Positions 43,780 through 52,871 of a DNA stretch of 64,000 nucleotides are shown here, piece after piece. Source of the DNA: Sphingomonadales bacterium (GTDB lineage: Bacteria > Bacteroidota > Bacteroidia > Flavobacteriales_D > Crocinitomicaceae); assembly GCA_016872115.1 (NCBI GenBank), contig VHBC01000006.1, forward strand, positions 1 through 64,000, in the 5' to 3' direction. Made by a program: the position numbers and the translations under genes. Positions within the stretch are counted from its first letter, which is position 1. Every line of letters begins with the position of its first letter. The notes under the pieces are model-generated. The model searched no databases and was not told the DNA's origin. It saw nothing but the letters and a program-made list of their open reading frames with translations.

Positions 43780-44189
43780 TTATGAAAATAAAGATTTACT
43801 GTGTTTCCGGAATGAATGAATTCAACCTCATCTGCTAAGTTCTTCATTAAGAAGACGCCCCTACCACTATCTTTCAATAGATTTTCTGGGGCGGTTGGAT
43901 CAGGTAAATCTTGAAAAGCGAAACCATGACCCTCATCCTTGACTTGAATACAAAAATGAGTAGAATCAGTAGCTACCTGAAGATATACTTTTGCCGCCAC
44001 GTTTTCTTTGTTGCCGTGTTGAATGGCGTTATTAACCGCTTCCGAGACAGCAATTAACACATTTCCGAAAGCGTCGGCTTGTACGCCGAACTCTTCACAA
44101 ACAGAGTCAACCAAGCCCTCAACATCTACAAGTGACTGATAATCAGATGATAAAGTCACTTCTTTCACTACCGTAAAACCTTCTTTCAT
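43776..44189 (-). CDS. RsbW-like ATP-binding regulator (HATPase, anti-sigma factor family)
   Basis: 137-residue stand-alone GHKL ATPase domain of the serine-kinase/anti-sigma type. N-box AVSEAVNNAIQHGN, G1 VKDEGHGF and G2 SGRGVFLMKNLAD are present. Such proteins bind sigma factors or phosphorylate STAS partners; no sigma or STAS gene is in this window. It overlaps ybeY by 4 bp and follows the DUF4175 gene by 18 bp. Confidence 0.88.
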   Translation of the reverse strand: MKEGFTVVKEVTLSSDYQSLVDVEGLVDSVCEEFGVQADAFGNVLIAVSEAVNNAIQHGNKENVAAKVYLQVATDSTHFCIQVKDEGHGFAFQDLPDPTAPENLLKDSGRGVFLMKNLADEVEFIHSGNTVNLYFHK

Positions 44190-44207
44190 ACCAAATAAAT
44201 CGGGAAT

Positions 44208-47200
44208 TTATTGATTAAGATAAGTATCAGAACGCTGCTTATAATAAATTTGTAAGGCTGGATCTAATGATTTTAGCTGTTCAATTTCATTCCATTTTGC
44301 CTTTTTGTACGCCTCAAATCTAATTTGGTTACCTTTTTCGGTGTCTTTTGCTGAATTAGATTCGCGCTTTTCCTCATAACCCCTCTGCATAAGCGCCTTT
44401 TCGCTTTCAAGTAGTCGTGTTAATATTTCTTTTTGACGTTGGATTGTTTGTGGGTTTACCCGTTTAAGCAAAAGATCTTTTTCTTGCTCTTCCAATTCTT
44501 TTAAAAGTGGATTGAGTTGATTACCCAAGCCCTTTCCTTCTTTATTTAATTCTTGTTTAAGCTGCTCCAAACGCTGACGAATCGCCGTCTGTTCAGCCGC
44601 CATTCTTGCTAATTCTTTAGAGCTTAATCCTGGCAGCCCTTGCCCGGGTTGACCTTGCTGCCCAGGCGCAGAGCCTGGTTTGTCTCCCGGCTTGTTGCCT
44701 CCAGGATTGGACCCTTTTTGCATTTGTTCCAGTTGTTTTTTAAGCATTTCTTTCATGTCTCCGGAAGACATAGACTGTCCTGATTTTGGCCTACCTTTTC
44801 CTGGATTTTCACAACTTCCATTGCCTGACATCTGAGAATTCATTTGCTGCTGCATAGATTGCAACGCTTCGTTTAGTAATAACGCCAGATTGTTATAAGA
44901 AGTCATTACTTTTTGTTGGTGCTTCTCTATTTCTTTCTTTTGATGGTCATCAATTGCTTCAATAGCTAATTTTTGTTGTGTTTCAATGGTTAAAAGTTCA
45001 GCATCAATAAAAGTTGCTATTTTCGGTTGGCGTTTGGCTAAAGCAAGTAGACTATCTCGAATGATCTTGGTGTCATCATTAATGCGTTGTTGGCGCCGGC
45101 CAAGCTTTCTATATAGCGGGTCTTTGGTGCTAATCTTAGTAAATTGTAATTGCGTTTTTTCTTGATCCAAACTAAGTGTAATGAGGCCTTCAAGTATAGC
45201 TCTTAAGCTTTCCATATCCTCTTCTTGTTGCTGTTTATTCGATTGATTTTGCTTGGCATTCATTTGCGCTGCCATTGATTTCATTCCGTCGGCAGCAGAT
45301 TTCTGTTTTTCACCGGCTTTTTTATTCTTACCATCAGAAATTTCTTGTTGGGCTCCTTTCAAGTCATCAGAAACTTGTTGTTCAATCGCATCTAAACCTT
45401 CTAAATCCAAAGGTTTCATCAAGTCTTTATTTAACTCCTGAATTTCGTTGAGCTCTTTTTTAAGTTCTTCAAATTTTTCGTTTAATTCCGTTTGTTTTTT
45501 AAGTAGTTCTTCTTTGGATAAAGTCTGATTCTCTTCTTTTAAGTCTTCTTGTTCTTTAGCTAATGAATTGAGTTCCTTTTCTAGGTCATCTATACGTTCA
45601 TTCACCTGCATTTTTTTTAGTAATTCTAGACTTCTATCTAGTTGTTTGTTCATGTCTTCAGCGGATTGCTCCAATTGGTTCATTTTATCTTTCGCTTGTT
45701 CTTTGTTTTGTTCCTTCAATAACTCTTCTAATTGTTCTAATAATGCTTTGAGTTCATCATCCATAACTTCTTTGAGCAACTCTTCTAACAATGCTTGCTT
45801 ATCGAGTAATTCTTGATCTATTGGAGAAAGTTCATTTTTTTGTTCTGTACTTTGTTTGATTTCTTCTAAGCTCTCTTGAATTTGTTGTTGTAATTGTTGT
45901 TGTTGTTCCTGGAGTTGTTCAACCTTATTGAGTTTATTCCAATTTGTAGATTTTGACTGAGTACTTTCCTTTTTAAGTTGTTGAACATCTTTATTGAACT
46001 GCTGCATTTTTTTAAATACATCTTCAAGTTCTTTAATTTGCTCTGTTTGTTCTTCTTTACGTTGCTCATTTAGTTCTTCTAAACTTGGTAATTCATAAGT
46101 ACTTGTTTGGCTCTTTGTTGCCTTGTGACCGTTGACACCATCATTATCGTAAACAACAAAATAATAAGTAATGATATCGTTGAGCTGTAGTTTTTCTCTA
46201 CTAAAATCAACAGCAAAGTCAAACTTTTTCATGGTTCCTGAAACGGTTTCTACATCTATTTTTTGTGTTTTATTTTGGCCATTTTGTTGTTCGATGTTAT
46301 AAACAAATTTTAATTGGCTCAAACCATAATCATCAGAAACTTGCCCTTGAAAATATTTTCGACCCGCATAAATTGAATCTTGTTCTTCCTGAATTTGAAT
46401 AAGAGGATGTGCATCTTTAATAACCATAATATTGGTAATTAAAGTATCCTTTTTGTTTGTCTGGCTGTTAGTTAAGATAAACTTCTGTTTACCTCCTAAT
46501 TTGTATTCTTGTTTATATTCATCAAAGCTCGGATTTAAAAAGCGTATTTGTTCTTGCCAAATAACAGCTAATTTTTTAGTGTTTTTTGTCGCTACTTCCC
46601 ATTTAACTACTGTACCTTCTGGAATATTAAGGTCATTCGTATTAGAAATTACACAGTCTGTTTTATTGAGGTATTTTGGGAAATAACAATGTGCTTTTAA
46701 CGTTCCTAGAATTGCCTTTCCATTGATGTAAATCCATTTTTTGGGACTATTCATTTCATTAGTAGTTAGAAAGAAAGAAGTAGTTTTTTGAAGTGGAGTT
46801 AATTGGAATGTAAAAAGATTCCTCTTCTTTTGCCTCATTAAGAATTTACCTTGGTCTAGAACAATATAAAGTTGCTTAGGAACTGCGTTAAAACCAGGTG
46901 TAGGTTGAACCAATACTTTAATTTGAGGTGTTGCTCCTTCCTCTAGTTGCTCAGGAAAATCAATAAATTTAAAAATATAAGGATCTGGTGTTTTGAATTC
47001 TTGACTGTACTTCAGTACTCGGGTTGATCCTAAGGTGAAAATTTCAGGTAACCAAATTCCTACACTAATCAGCCCTATTAATAAGGGGATAAAGTACTTC
47101 AAATATTGTCTTTGACTCTTGAACTGAATAGCATCAGAAAAAGAAATTACACTTAATTGGCTAGCTTTTTGTTGAATACTAGCGGCAATTAATTCAATAG

Positions 47201-47573
47201 ACCCTTCTTTTTGATTGAGTGTGTTCTGTAATTGTAATGTATTGGTAAGTTTATCGGCAACATCTGGGAAAAAGGAACCAATAATTTGTGCGGCTTGTAA
47301 GTGTGAAATGCGTTTACCAAATGACCACAGTCTACTCAGTGGTATTCCAATGTAATGAATAAAAAGTGAACTTTGTAAGACTATAAAACCAAAGAATAAG
47401 ATTGCCCTAACCCAAACAGGAAAGAGCCAAATAAATGCCAGTGTTGATGTAATTAAAAAAGCAAGTAAAAAAAATAAGGTAAACAGTAAAACACCTTTTA
47501 AAATCTGATTGAGATAGTACTTTCTAATAAAAGCATCTATCTGATCTATCAATTTGTAATAAGTATTTTGCAT
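44208..47573 (-). CDS. DUF4175-like giant membrane protein with coiled-coil, Gln/Glu-rich middle
   Basis: 1121 residues. Two or three N-terminal helices (GVLLFTLFFLLAFLITSTLA; AILFFGFIVLQSSLFIHYIG; FIPLLIGLISVGIWLP) precede a beta-rich periplasmic part (about 180-500). A long coiled coil rich in Gln, Glu, Lys and Leu spans about 505-750, followed by a Gly/Pro-rich stretch (GSNPGGNKPGDKPGSAPGQQ) and a charged helical end. It matches the Bacteroidota DUF4175 family, of unknown function. The gene is visibly more AT-rich than its neighbours. A -7 box lies 31 bp upstream. A structural or secretion-linked envelope role is only a guess. Confidence 0.75.
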   Translation of the reverse strand: MQNTYYKLIDQIDAFIRKYYLNQILKGVLLFTLFFLLAFLITSTLAFIWLFPVWVRAILFFGFIVLQSSLFIHYIGIPLSRLWSFGKRISHLQAAQIIGSFFPDVADKLTNTLQLQNTLNQKEGSIELIAASIQQKASQLSVISFSDAIQFKSQRQYLKYFIPLLIGLISVGIWLPEIFTLGSTRVLKYSQEFKTPDPYIFKFIDFPEQLEEGATPQIKVLVQPTPGFNAVPKQLYIVLDQGKFLMRQKKRNLFTFQLTPLQKTTSFFLTTNEMNSPKKWIYINGKAILGTLKAHCYFPKYLNKTDCVISNTNDLNIPEGTVVKWEVATKNTKKLAVIWQEQIRFLNPSFDEYKQEYKLGGKQKFILTNSQTNKKDTLITNIMVIKDAHPLIQIQEEQDSIYAGRKYFQGQVSDDYGLSQLKFVYNIEQQNGQNKTQKIDVETVSGTMKKFDFAVDFSREKLQLNDIITYYFVVYDNDGVNGHKATKSQTSTYELPSLEELNEQRKEEQTEQIKELEDVFKKMQQFNKDVQQLKKESTQSKSTNWNKLNKVEQLQEQQQQLQQQIQESLEEIKQSTEQKNELSPIDQELLDKQALLEELLKEVMDDELKALLEQLEELLKEQNKEQAKDKMNQLEQSAEDMNKQLDRSLELLKKMQVNERIDDLEKELNSLAKEQEDLKEENQTLSKEELLKKQTELNEKFEELKKELNEIQELNKDLMKPLDLEGLDAIEQQVSDDLKGAQQEISDGKNKKAGEKQKSAADGMKSMAAQMNAKQNQSNKQQQEEDMESLRAILEGLITLSLDQEKTQLQFTKISTKDPLYRKLGRRQQRINDDTKIIRDSLLALAKRQPKIATFIDAELLTIETQQKLAIEAIDDHQKKEIEKHQQKVMTSYNNLALLLNEALQSMQQQMNSQMSGNGSCENPGKGRPKSGQSMSSGDMKEMLKKQLEQMQKGSNPGGNKPGDKPGSAPGQQGQPGQGLPGLSSKELARMAAEQTAIRQRLEQLKQELNKEGKGLGNQLNPLLKELEEQEKDLLLKRVNPQTIQRQKEILTRLLESEKALMQRGYEEKRESNSAKDTEKGNQIRFEAYKKAKWNEIEQLKSLDPALQIYYKQRSDTYLNQ

Positions 47574-47604
47574 CTTATAAAACTACCATTTCATTTTCTA
47601 GTTA

Positions 47605-47612
47605 CAAAATTA
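47605..47612 (-). promoter_or_regulatory. -7 box TAATTTTG for the DUF4175-rsbW-ybeY run
   Basis: Perfect TAnnTTTG on the minus strand, 31 bp before the ATG at 47573. Confidence 0.6.
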
Positions 47613-47700
47613 ACGCCTAAACCCCGACGACTTAATATATAGTATATCTATTTTTAAAAAATTTAAAAAAAAATTACTACTACTATTAAGGTTGTGAATT

Positions 47701-47709
47701 TGTGTATAA
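47701..47709 (-). promoter_or_regulatory. DnaA box TTATACACA (minus strand)
   Basis: Perfect match to TTATnCACA. Confidence 0.55.
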
Positions 47710-47748
47710 TTATTTTACCTCTTTTTAGTAGGATTGAAACATATGGTT

Positions 47749-47757
47749 TTATCAACA
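47749..47757 (+). promoter_or_regulatory. Near-consensus DnaA box TTATCAACA
   Basis: One mismatch to TTATCCACA, 40 bp from the first box. Confidence 0.4.
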
Positions 47758-47986
47758 GTCAATGCACTAAAATTAATTTATAATAAAATGAAAATCAAAC
47801 ACTTAAATATATATTAACATTTCTTCTATTTGATAACATGTTAAAAAAAATAAGCTGATTAAAACTTAGAAATTGTGTCAAAAGCGTTGAAAATTTCTGA
47901 ATAAAGATTGTTTAAAAACACACGTTTATTGGATAATATTTTGGTTTATATAAATATCTCGGATAAACAAAAAAGGTTTTTAGTTC

Positions 47987-47995
47987 TTATACACA
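47987..47995 (+). promoter_or_regulatory. DnaA box TTATACACA (plus strand)
   Basis: Perfect match to TTATnCACA, in inverted orientation to the box at 47701. Confidence 0.55.
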
Positions 47996-48068
47996 TGATT
48001 TAAACCAAAATAAGCACCGCCCTGTGTAAAAGCCCCACACATTTATTGAGTTGTAGCGCCGATTATTT

Positions 48069-48076
48069 TACCTTTG
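48069..48076 (+). promoter_or_regulatory. -7 box TACCTTTG for rpiB
   Basis: Perfect TAnnTTTG, 42 bp before the ATG at 48119. It rules out the TTG at 48074 as a start. Confidence 0.6.
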
Positions 48077-48118
48077 TTTATAAGTTTCATTGTAATAACT
48101 ATTAAAAACTTCATACAA

Positions 48119-48547
48119 ATGCTCATTCCTATAGGTGCAGATCACGCGGGCTTTAAGACCAAACAAATTTTAATTGATTACCTCCTTTCTTTAGGTCATG
48201 AAGTTAAAGATTATGGCTGTTATTCAGAGGACAGTATTGACTACCCAGATTATGCGCACCCGGTTGCTCAGCACGTTATTAAGCACCCCGGTACTTTAGG
48301 AATTTTATTGTGTGGCTCAGGTAATGGAATCAGCATGACTGCCAACAAACACCAAGAAATTCGCTGTGCACTTTGTTGGACAACAGAAATAGCACAATTA
48401 GCCAGACAACACAATGATGCAAATATTATATCCTTGCCGGCTCGATTTATTACCAGTGAAGCCGCCAAAGAAATGGTTAAAGTTTTCTTAGAAACACCAT
48501 TTGAAGGTGGTCGCCATGCAAATCGGGTTGTAAAGATTCCTTGTTAA
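48119..48547 (+). CDS. rpiB: Ribose 5-phosphate isomerase B
   Basis: Interconverts ribulose 5-phosphate and ribose 5-phosphate in the pentose phosphate pathway. 142 residues from the ATG at 48119 (MLIPIGADHAGFKTKQI). Family motifs GADHAGF, DYPDYAHPVA, LCGSGNGISMTANKH and RHANRV are present. The stop overlaps that of the OmpA-like gene on the other strand by 4 bp. Confidence 0.95.
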   Translation: MLIPIGADHAGFKTKQILIDYLLSLGHEVKDYGCYSEDSIDYPDYAHPVAQHVIKHPGTLGILLCGSGNGISMTANKHQEIRCALCWTTEIAQLARQHNDANIISLPARFITSEAAKEMVKVFLETPFEGGRHANRVVKIPC

Positions 48548-49617
48548 TTGTTTTTAATAAGGATTTCTACCCGCCTATTCGCTTCTTTTTGATTTTCATC
48601 TTGTGGTTTGGCATAAATAGGTTTGCTAGAGCCAAAGCCAACGGCAAATAAACGCTCGGGGTTAATGCTGTTTGCAACAAGGTATTTTTTGACCATCAAA
48701 GCCCGTTGTTTAGATAATTTTTGTGCTTTTTTAGTGCTATTTTCATCTAAATTGACATGCCCGTGAATTTCTATAGAAATCCCGGGGTTGAGAATAAGTA
48801 AGTCACGCAAACGATTTAACTGTGGATAAGACTCTTCCATTATTTCCGGAAGACCCGCAGCAAAATAGACCTGTTCCAATTTACTTAATTTTCCCAACTC
48901 AAACTTTTGTAAATAAAGTGTATCAACACGCGCTTCACTTAAAGGAATTGGGCGGTTGTTGAATTCAACAGGGAAATAACCAGGCGCATCAATTTTGATA
49001 ATTCCTTTTTTAACGTTTTGTTTGAGCGTTAATTTAAGTGTTGATGCATAATAGGAGCCGGTGATTTCTGTAGAACCCTGTAAAAAGATTTTCCCCGCTA
49101 TAGGGGCTTTGGTCACGCCGTCTTTTACCACCAAAGTATAAGAAGGTAGCGCGTCGTCGTACGATAAATCTAAAACAAGCGCTTGTTCATTTGGATCACT
49201 AGACTCAAATGAACATTTAAAAAGCACGACATCTTTCATTTGGGAAGCCGTGCTTAAACACAAAGCAAGCTGTTGGTTTTTTTTAAGCGCGATGTTCAGG
49301 GTTTCTTTGCCGCGTAATTCGAAGGATGTTTCTTCCAATGCATCTCCTTTGGAAGAACACAAATCCAAAACGGTTTTTCTTATCAAGCCCTTAGATAAGT
49401 TCAAAGAAGAGCCTATTTGAGTTATATCAACCTGGATAGTGCCGCTTTGAGGAGCAACAAACACAACCCAAATTTGGTTATTCGTTTTTAAACCTAGAAA
49501 TGAAAGAGAGAAAGCACCATCTACAGGCGCGTTAACCGCGCCATAACAATTATTATATGAAAGTTGCTGGGCAGAAACAACTTGAAAACATATAAGAAAA
49601 CCACATAAAATCTTCAC
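48544..49617 (-). CDS. OmpA-family C-terminal domain envelope protein
   Basis: 357 residues with a signal peptide ending VSAQ. About residues 20-140 look like a beta-sandwich, about 145-215 like a carboxypeptidase-regulatory-type beta domain, and about 235-357 form an OmpA peptidoglycan-binding domain (SIEIHGHVNLDENSTKKAQKLSKQRA; FGSSKPIYAKPQDENQKEANRRVEI). The start is a GTG at 49617. It lies 16 bp after the DUF4403 gene and probably links outer membrane or periplasmic structures to the wall. Confidence 0.9.
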   Translation of the reverse strand: MKILCGFLICFQVVSAQQLSYNNCYGAVNAPVDGAFSLSFLGLKTNNQIWVVFVAPQSGTIQVDITQIGSSLNLSKGLIRKTVLDLCSSKGDALEETSFELRGKETLNIALKKNQQLALCLSTASQMKDVVLFKCSFESSDPNEQALVLDLSYDDALPSYTLVVKDGVTKAPIAGKIFLQGSTEITGSYYASTLKLTLKQNVKKGIIKIDAPGYFPVEFNNRPIPLSEARVDTLYLQKFELGKLSKLEQVYFAAGLPEIMEESYPQLNRLRDLLILNPGISIEIHGHVNLDENSTKKAQKLSKQRALMVKKYLVANSINPERLFAVGFGSSKPIYAKPQDENQKEANRRVEILIKNN

Positions 49618-49633
49618 AAAAGCCTTATACGAC

Positions 49634-51028
49634 TCAATCTACTTTAAGTTTCAGAATACCAGTAAGCCGCAGGTCTATTACAAGGTAATCGCTGGTAAGC
49701 AATAACTGTTGAACTAAAAGTTCTTCAATTGTTCCACTTAACCAAACGTCTTTAATTACTTCAATATTAATCTGTTTTTCAATAGCCTTTTTTGTTTCCA
49801 TTAACATAGGGCTCAGGTCAATGTCGATGTTTTGTTGGAGTTTATCCTTGATTTTATCATCGAGTATCCATTTGGCCGAGTGAAGTAATACGCTTTTTGT
49901 TTTGAATTCGAAATCAACATCTTTTACTTTTAGGTGTTGATTGCTGTCTATAAAAGGCGACACAACTAAATATAAGTCACCCGTTTTAGTTCCAGAAAAA
50001 GCAACCTGTAAGACAAGGCGATCGCCCTGAGGGCCAAGTAATTGCACCTTGTCAATATTGATTTGTTTGTTGGCGCTGATTTGGATTTGTTGGGTATCGA
50101 AGTCGCGCAACAAAAATTGGTTAATAGAATCATATGATGCAATTGTTCTTAGATAAAGCGTGCTATTTGTTGGTGCCGCGATACGCGTCGTGTTTTGTGG
50201 CAGCGGGTTTTTAGGCTCGTTTAAAAGATCAGTTGAGAAAAGAGGCAGCGCACTTAATTGGGTGGTAAAAACGGCTTTTTGACCATCATTTTTTAAACTC
50301 AAATCAGAAATCCCGATGGATGATGGGCGTAAATAAAAGTAACCATATGGCGCAACCAGGATAGAATCTTGTAAACTAGACCACACTTCTTTCATCGTAG
50401 AACGCAATGGTGCAGAAGCAATTTGTTTGTCAATCTCTTTTTCTAAATCTACTAATGCAGCCCTTACTTCTTTTTCAATTGTTGGGGTAGCATTGTATTG
50501 AAAAACAGTGATTTTACACGGATCTATAAGCCTGAGCTCTTTGAGTTTGGTTTGTGATTTGAGCGCAAAATTTTCGGTGATAACGATATTGCTCGCATAA
50601 GAAATTTGAACCCTTCTTTTGGGCTCACCGACACCGCAGGATGCAGATACGCGAGGAATCAAGCACATTTCTTCACCAAATACATCTTGACATTTTGGAC
50701 AATATGAAAGTTGCAGACCAAACCTCCCCTTGATATCACATAACACCTGTTTGTCTTTTAATTCAAAAGACAACGGCTCGCGCTCAAAGTGATACTTATA
50801 TTGTATGCCCTCACAAGGGGCTTCGCCACCGCTGAATTTCTTATCTAAGCTTTGGTCCGCCTCTTTTAAATAAGGCTTAAGAGCGAGCTCTGTTTGTATC
50901 GAAAGAAAAGAAGGTTGTGTCGCGCTGATTTCATTAACATATTTGAACTCGGGCGCCGGGGGGTCGATTTCAATGGTTTTACACGCAAATAAAACCAGCG
51001 TTAAAATCAATAAAACCAGCTGCTTCAT
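49634..51028 (-). CDS. DUF4403 lipoprotein
   Basis: 464 residues with a lipoprotein signal (LVLFAC, Cys16). The long beta-rich body fits the DUF4403 family (for example SFLSIQTELALKPYLKEA and the C-terminal LVIDLRLTGILKLKVD), related to lipid-binding tubular-type folds. Six Cys between about 70 and 135 (CEGIQ, CDIKG, CPKCQ, CLIPR, CGVG) could form disulfides or bind metal. Function unknown. It overlaps the next gene by 4 bp. Confidence 0.8.
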   Translation of the reverse strand: MKQLVLLILTLVLFACKTIEIDPPAPEFKYVNEISATQPSFLSIQTELALKPYLKEADQSLDKKFSGGEAPCEGIQYKYHFEREPLSFELKDKQVLCDIKGRFGLQLSYCPKCQDVFGEEMCLIPRVSASCGVGEPKRRVQISYASNIVITENFALKSQTKLKELRLIDPCKITVFQYNATPTIEKEVRAALVDLEKEIDKQIASAPLRSTMKEVWSSLQDSILVAPYGYFYLRPSSIGISDLSLKNDGQKAVFTTQLSALPLFSTDLLNEPKNPLPQNTTRIAAPTNSTLYLRTIASYDSINQFLLRDFDTQQIQISANKQINIDKVQLLGPQGDRLVLQVAFSGTKTGDLYLVVSPFIDSNQHLKVKDVDFEFKTKSVLLHSAKWILDDKIKDKLQQNIDIDLSPMLMETKKAIEKQINIEVIKDVWLSGTIEELLVQQLLLTSDYLVIDLRLTGILKLKVD

Positions 51029-51540
51029 TGAACTTTAATTAAGCGTACTCTTTGAAGAAAATCTACTCGCATGGTTTCCACAACACTTTCTGCTTCTTCA
51101 ATTTTTGGGCTCGTATAGGTTGGTTTTTTCTGCCCACCCGTTATGGTAAAAATCAAATCGTCATTTTCCTTGCAAAGTAAAGAGTTGAAAAACATGCCGC
51201 TCAATTCAAAATGATCAAAAAAACAATCTCCCATAAAACTCATCTCGATGAGCAGGCTGTCGCCTTCGTCCATCCAAAAGGTTTTCGCCTCTTCTTTGTA
51301 AACGATTTTGTATGCTTTGGTGCTTACAACACTATTGTTTTTAAGATCAATGTAGGACATGTTGTAGGACCAATAATTCTCCCGATCTAAAATTTGTAGG
51401 TCAAATTTCACCCCAACGGTTTGTTGTAGCCCTTTGCGGTTGTATATTTCCATGGCTCCTTCATAGGAGCCCAACCATTCATTTGGGATTCTTTGTCCAA
51501 AAGCGAAAGAGCTTAAAAAGAAAATAAAAACTAGTCGCAT
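51025..51540 (-). CDS. Secreted hypothetical protein
   Basis: 171 residues with a signal peptide (MRLVFIFFLSSFAFGQ) and a beta-rich lipocalin-like or METTL-like body (EWLGSYEGAMEIYNRKGLQQTVGVKFDLQI; DEGDSLLIEMSFMGDCFFDHF). I do not recognise the family. The ATG at 51540 directly abuts the T-run of the icd terminator, so it must be expressed by read-through or from a promoter at the end of icd. It overlaps DUF4403 by 4 bp. Confidence 0.75.
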   Translation of the reverse strand: MRLVFIFFLSSFAFGQRIPNEWLGSYEGAMEIYNRKGLQQTVGVKFDLQILDRENYWSYNMSYIDLKNNSVVSTKAYKIVYKEEAKTFWMDEGDSLLIEMSFMGDCFFDHFELSGMFFNSLLCKENDDLIFTITGGQKKPTYTSPKIEEAESVVETMRVDFLQRVRLIKVQ

Positions 51541-51562
51541 AAAAAAAGGGGCCAAAGCCCCT
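51541..51562 (-). terminator. Intrinsic terminator after icd, ending at the next start codon
   Basis: On the minus strand: AGGGGC, 4-nt loop, GCCCCT, seven T, then immediately ATG of the secreted hypothetical gene. Confidence 0.85.
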
Positions 51563-51567
51563 CTAAA

Positions 51568-52797
51568 TTAGTTCATTTTTGCTTTCAATCCCCGATCGAG
51601 CGCATCGAGAAATTCTTCTGTATAAACGTAGTGTTCACCGTGATTGACTTTATTACCATGAATACATACTGCTAAATCTTTGGTCATGACACCAGTTTCT
51701 ACTGTTTCGATACAAACCCTTTCTAAGGTTTCGCAGAAATTGATAAGTTCTTGGTTTTGATCAAGTTTTCCTCGGAAAGCTAAACCGCGTGTCCAAGCAA
51801 AAATTGAGGCAATAGGGTTGGTAGAGGTCTTTTTGCCAGCCTGGTGGTCGCGGTAATGACGGGTCACGGTTCCATGAGCGGCCTCTGACTCCATGATTTG
51901 GCCATCTGGCGTAATAAGCACCGAAGTCATTAGACCTAAAGAACCAAAACCCTGAGCAACGGTGTCTGACTGGACATCGCCGTCGTAATTTTTACAAGCC
52001 CATACAAAATTGCCATTCCATTTTAATGCTGAGGCCACCATGTCATCGATGAGGCGGTGTTCATACCCAATGCCCGCTGCGTCAAATTGACTTTTGAATT
52101 CAGCTTGATAGATTTCTTCAAATATATCTTTGAAGCGACCGTCGTATTTTTTAAGAATGGTGTTTTTGGTTGAAAGGTACAGCGGCCATTTTTTAGTTAG
52201 CGCCATATTAAAACAACTTCTTGCAAAACCAGCAATTGAGTCGTCGGTGTTGTACATGGCCATGCCAACACCATCGCCCTTGAAGTTGTATACCTCAAAA
52301 GTTTGGTTTTCACCACCGTCTTCTGGTGTGAAAGTCATGGTGAGCCTGCCTTTTCCTTTGAACACGGCATCTGTTGCGCGGTATTGATCACCAAAAGCAT
52401 GACGACCAACGATGATAGGTGCGGTCCAGTTAGTGACCAAACGCGGCACATTTTGCATCACGATAGGTTCGCGAAACACCGTGCCGTCTAGGATGTTGCG
52501 GATGGTTCCATTGGGCGACTTCCACATTGATTTCAAGTTAAATTCTTGAACGCGCGCTTCGTCAGGGGTAATGGTGGCACATTTGATACCAACTTTGTAT
52601 TTTTTAATAGCTTCTGCCGCGTCAATCGTAATTTGATCATTGGTTTTGTCTCGTTTTTCAATACCTAAATCGTAGTATTTGATATCTAAGTCTAGGTAAG
52701 GAAGAATCAGTTTATCTTTGATGAATTTCCAAATAATGCGGGTCATTTCATCTCCGTCGAGCTCGACAACAGGGTTGGCTACTTTAATTTTTGACAT
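51568..52797 (-). CDS. icd: Isocitrate dehydrogenase, NADP-dependent (eukaryotic-type homodimer)
   Basis: TCA-cycle enzyme producing 2-oxoglutarate and NADPH. 409 residues, the length of the eukaryotic-type subfamily. Motifs: [39 protein letters not shown] (substrate Ser, Asn, Arg), [10 protein letters not shown] (metal Asp residues) and [17 protein letters not shown] -7 box lies 16 bp upstream. fumC precedes it on the same strand but 74 bp away, so the two may be separately transcribed. Confidence 0.96.
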   Translation of the reverse strand: MSKIKVANPVVELDGDEMTRIIWKFIKDKLILPYLDLDIKYYDLGIEKRDKTNDQITIDAAEAIKKYKVGIKCATITPDEARVQEFNLKSMWKSPNGTIRNILDGTVFREPIVMQNVPRLVTNWTAPIIVGRHAFGDQYRATDAVFKGKGRLTMTFTPEDGGENQTFEVYNFKGDGVGMAMYNTDDSIAGFARSCFNMALTKKWPLYLSTKNTILKKYDGRFKDIFEEIYQAEFKSQFDAAGIGYEHRLIDDMVASALKWNGNFVWACKNYDGDVQSDTVAQGFGSLGLMTSVLITPDGQIMESEAAHGTVTRHYRDHQAGKKTSTNPIASIFAWTRGLAFRGKLDQNQELINFCETLERVCIETVETGVMTKDLAVCIHGNKVNHGEHYVYTEEFLDALDRGLKAKMN

Positions 52798-52813
52798 GTA
52801 AAATTTTTATGTG

Positions 52814-52821
52814 CAAAATTA
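52814..52821 (-). promoter_or_regulatory. -7 box TAATTTTG for icd
   Basis: Perfect TAnnTTTG on the minus strand, 16 bp before the ATG. Confidence 0.6.
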
Positions 52822-52871
52822 AACAATATTATGACTTCTATTGGTTCAAATTTGCTTAGATGGATAGATGG

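Larger units (their letters stand above)
47574..48118. other. 545-bp AT-rich intergenic region, candidate replication origin
   Basis: The only long gene-free stretch in the window. It holds DnaA-box matches at 47701-47709 (TGTGTATAA), 47749-47757 (TTATCAACA, one mismatch) and 47987-47995 (TTATACACA), an A/T-only run around 47650-47680 that could unwind, and outward promoters for the genes on both sides. parS sites lie 4.3 kb away. No reading frame or tRNA is seen. The origin call is inference. Confidence 0.45.

Noticed and set aside
45866-46069. Repetitive ORFs on either strand inside the DUF4175 gene
   Set aside because: They are shadows of the CAA/GAA-rich coiled-coil coding sequence, not independent genes or a microsatellite.
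47674-47688. ACTACTACTATTA run next to a DnaA box, like a DnaA-trio element
   Set aside because: Relative to the adjacent box at 47701 the trinucleotides have the wrong polarity, and no box lies on the other side. It is not used as support for the origin.
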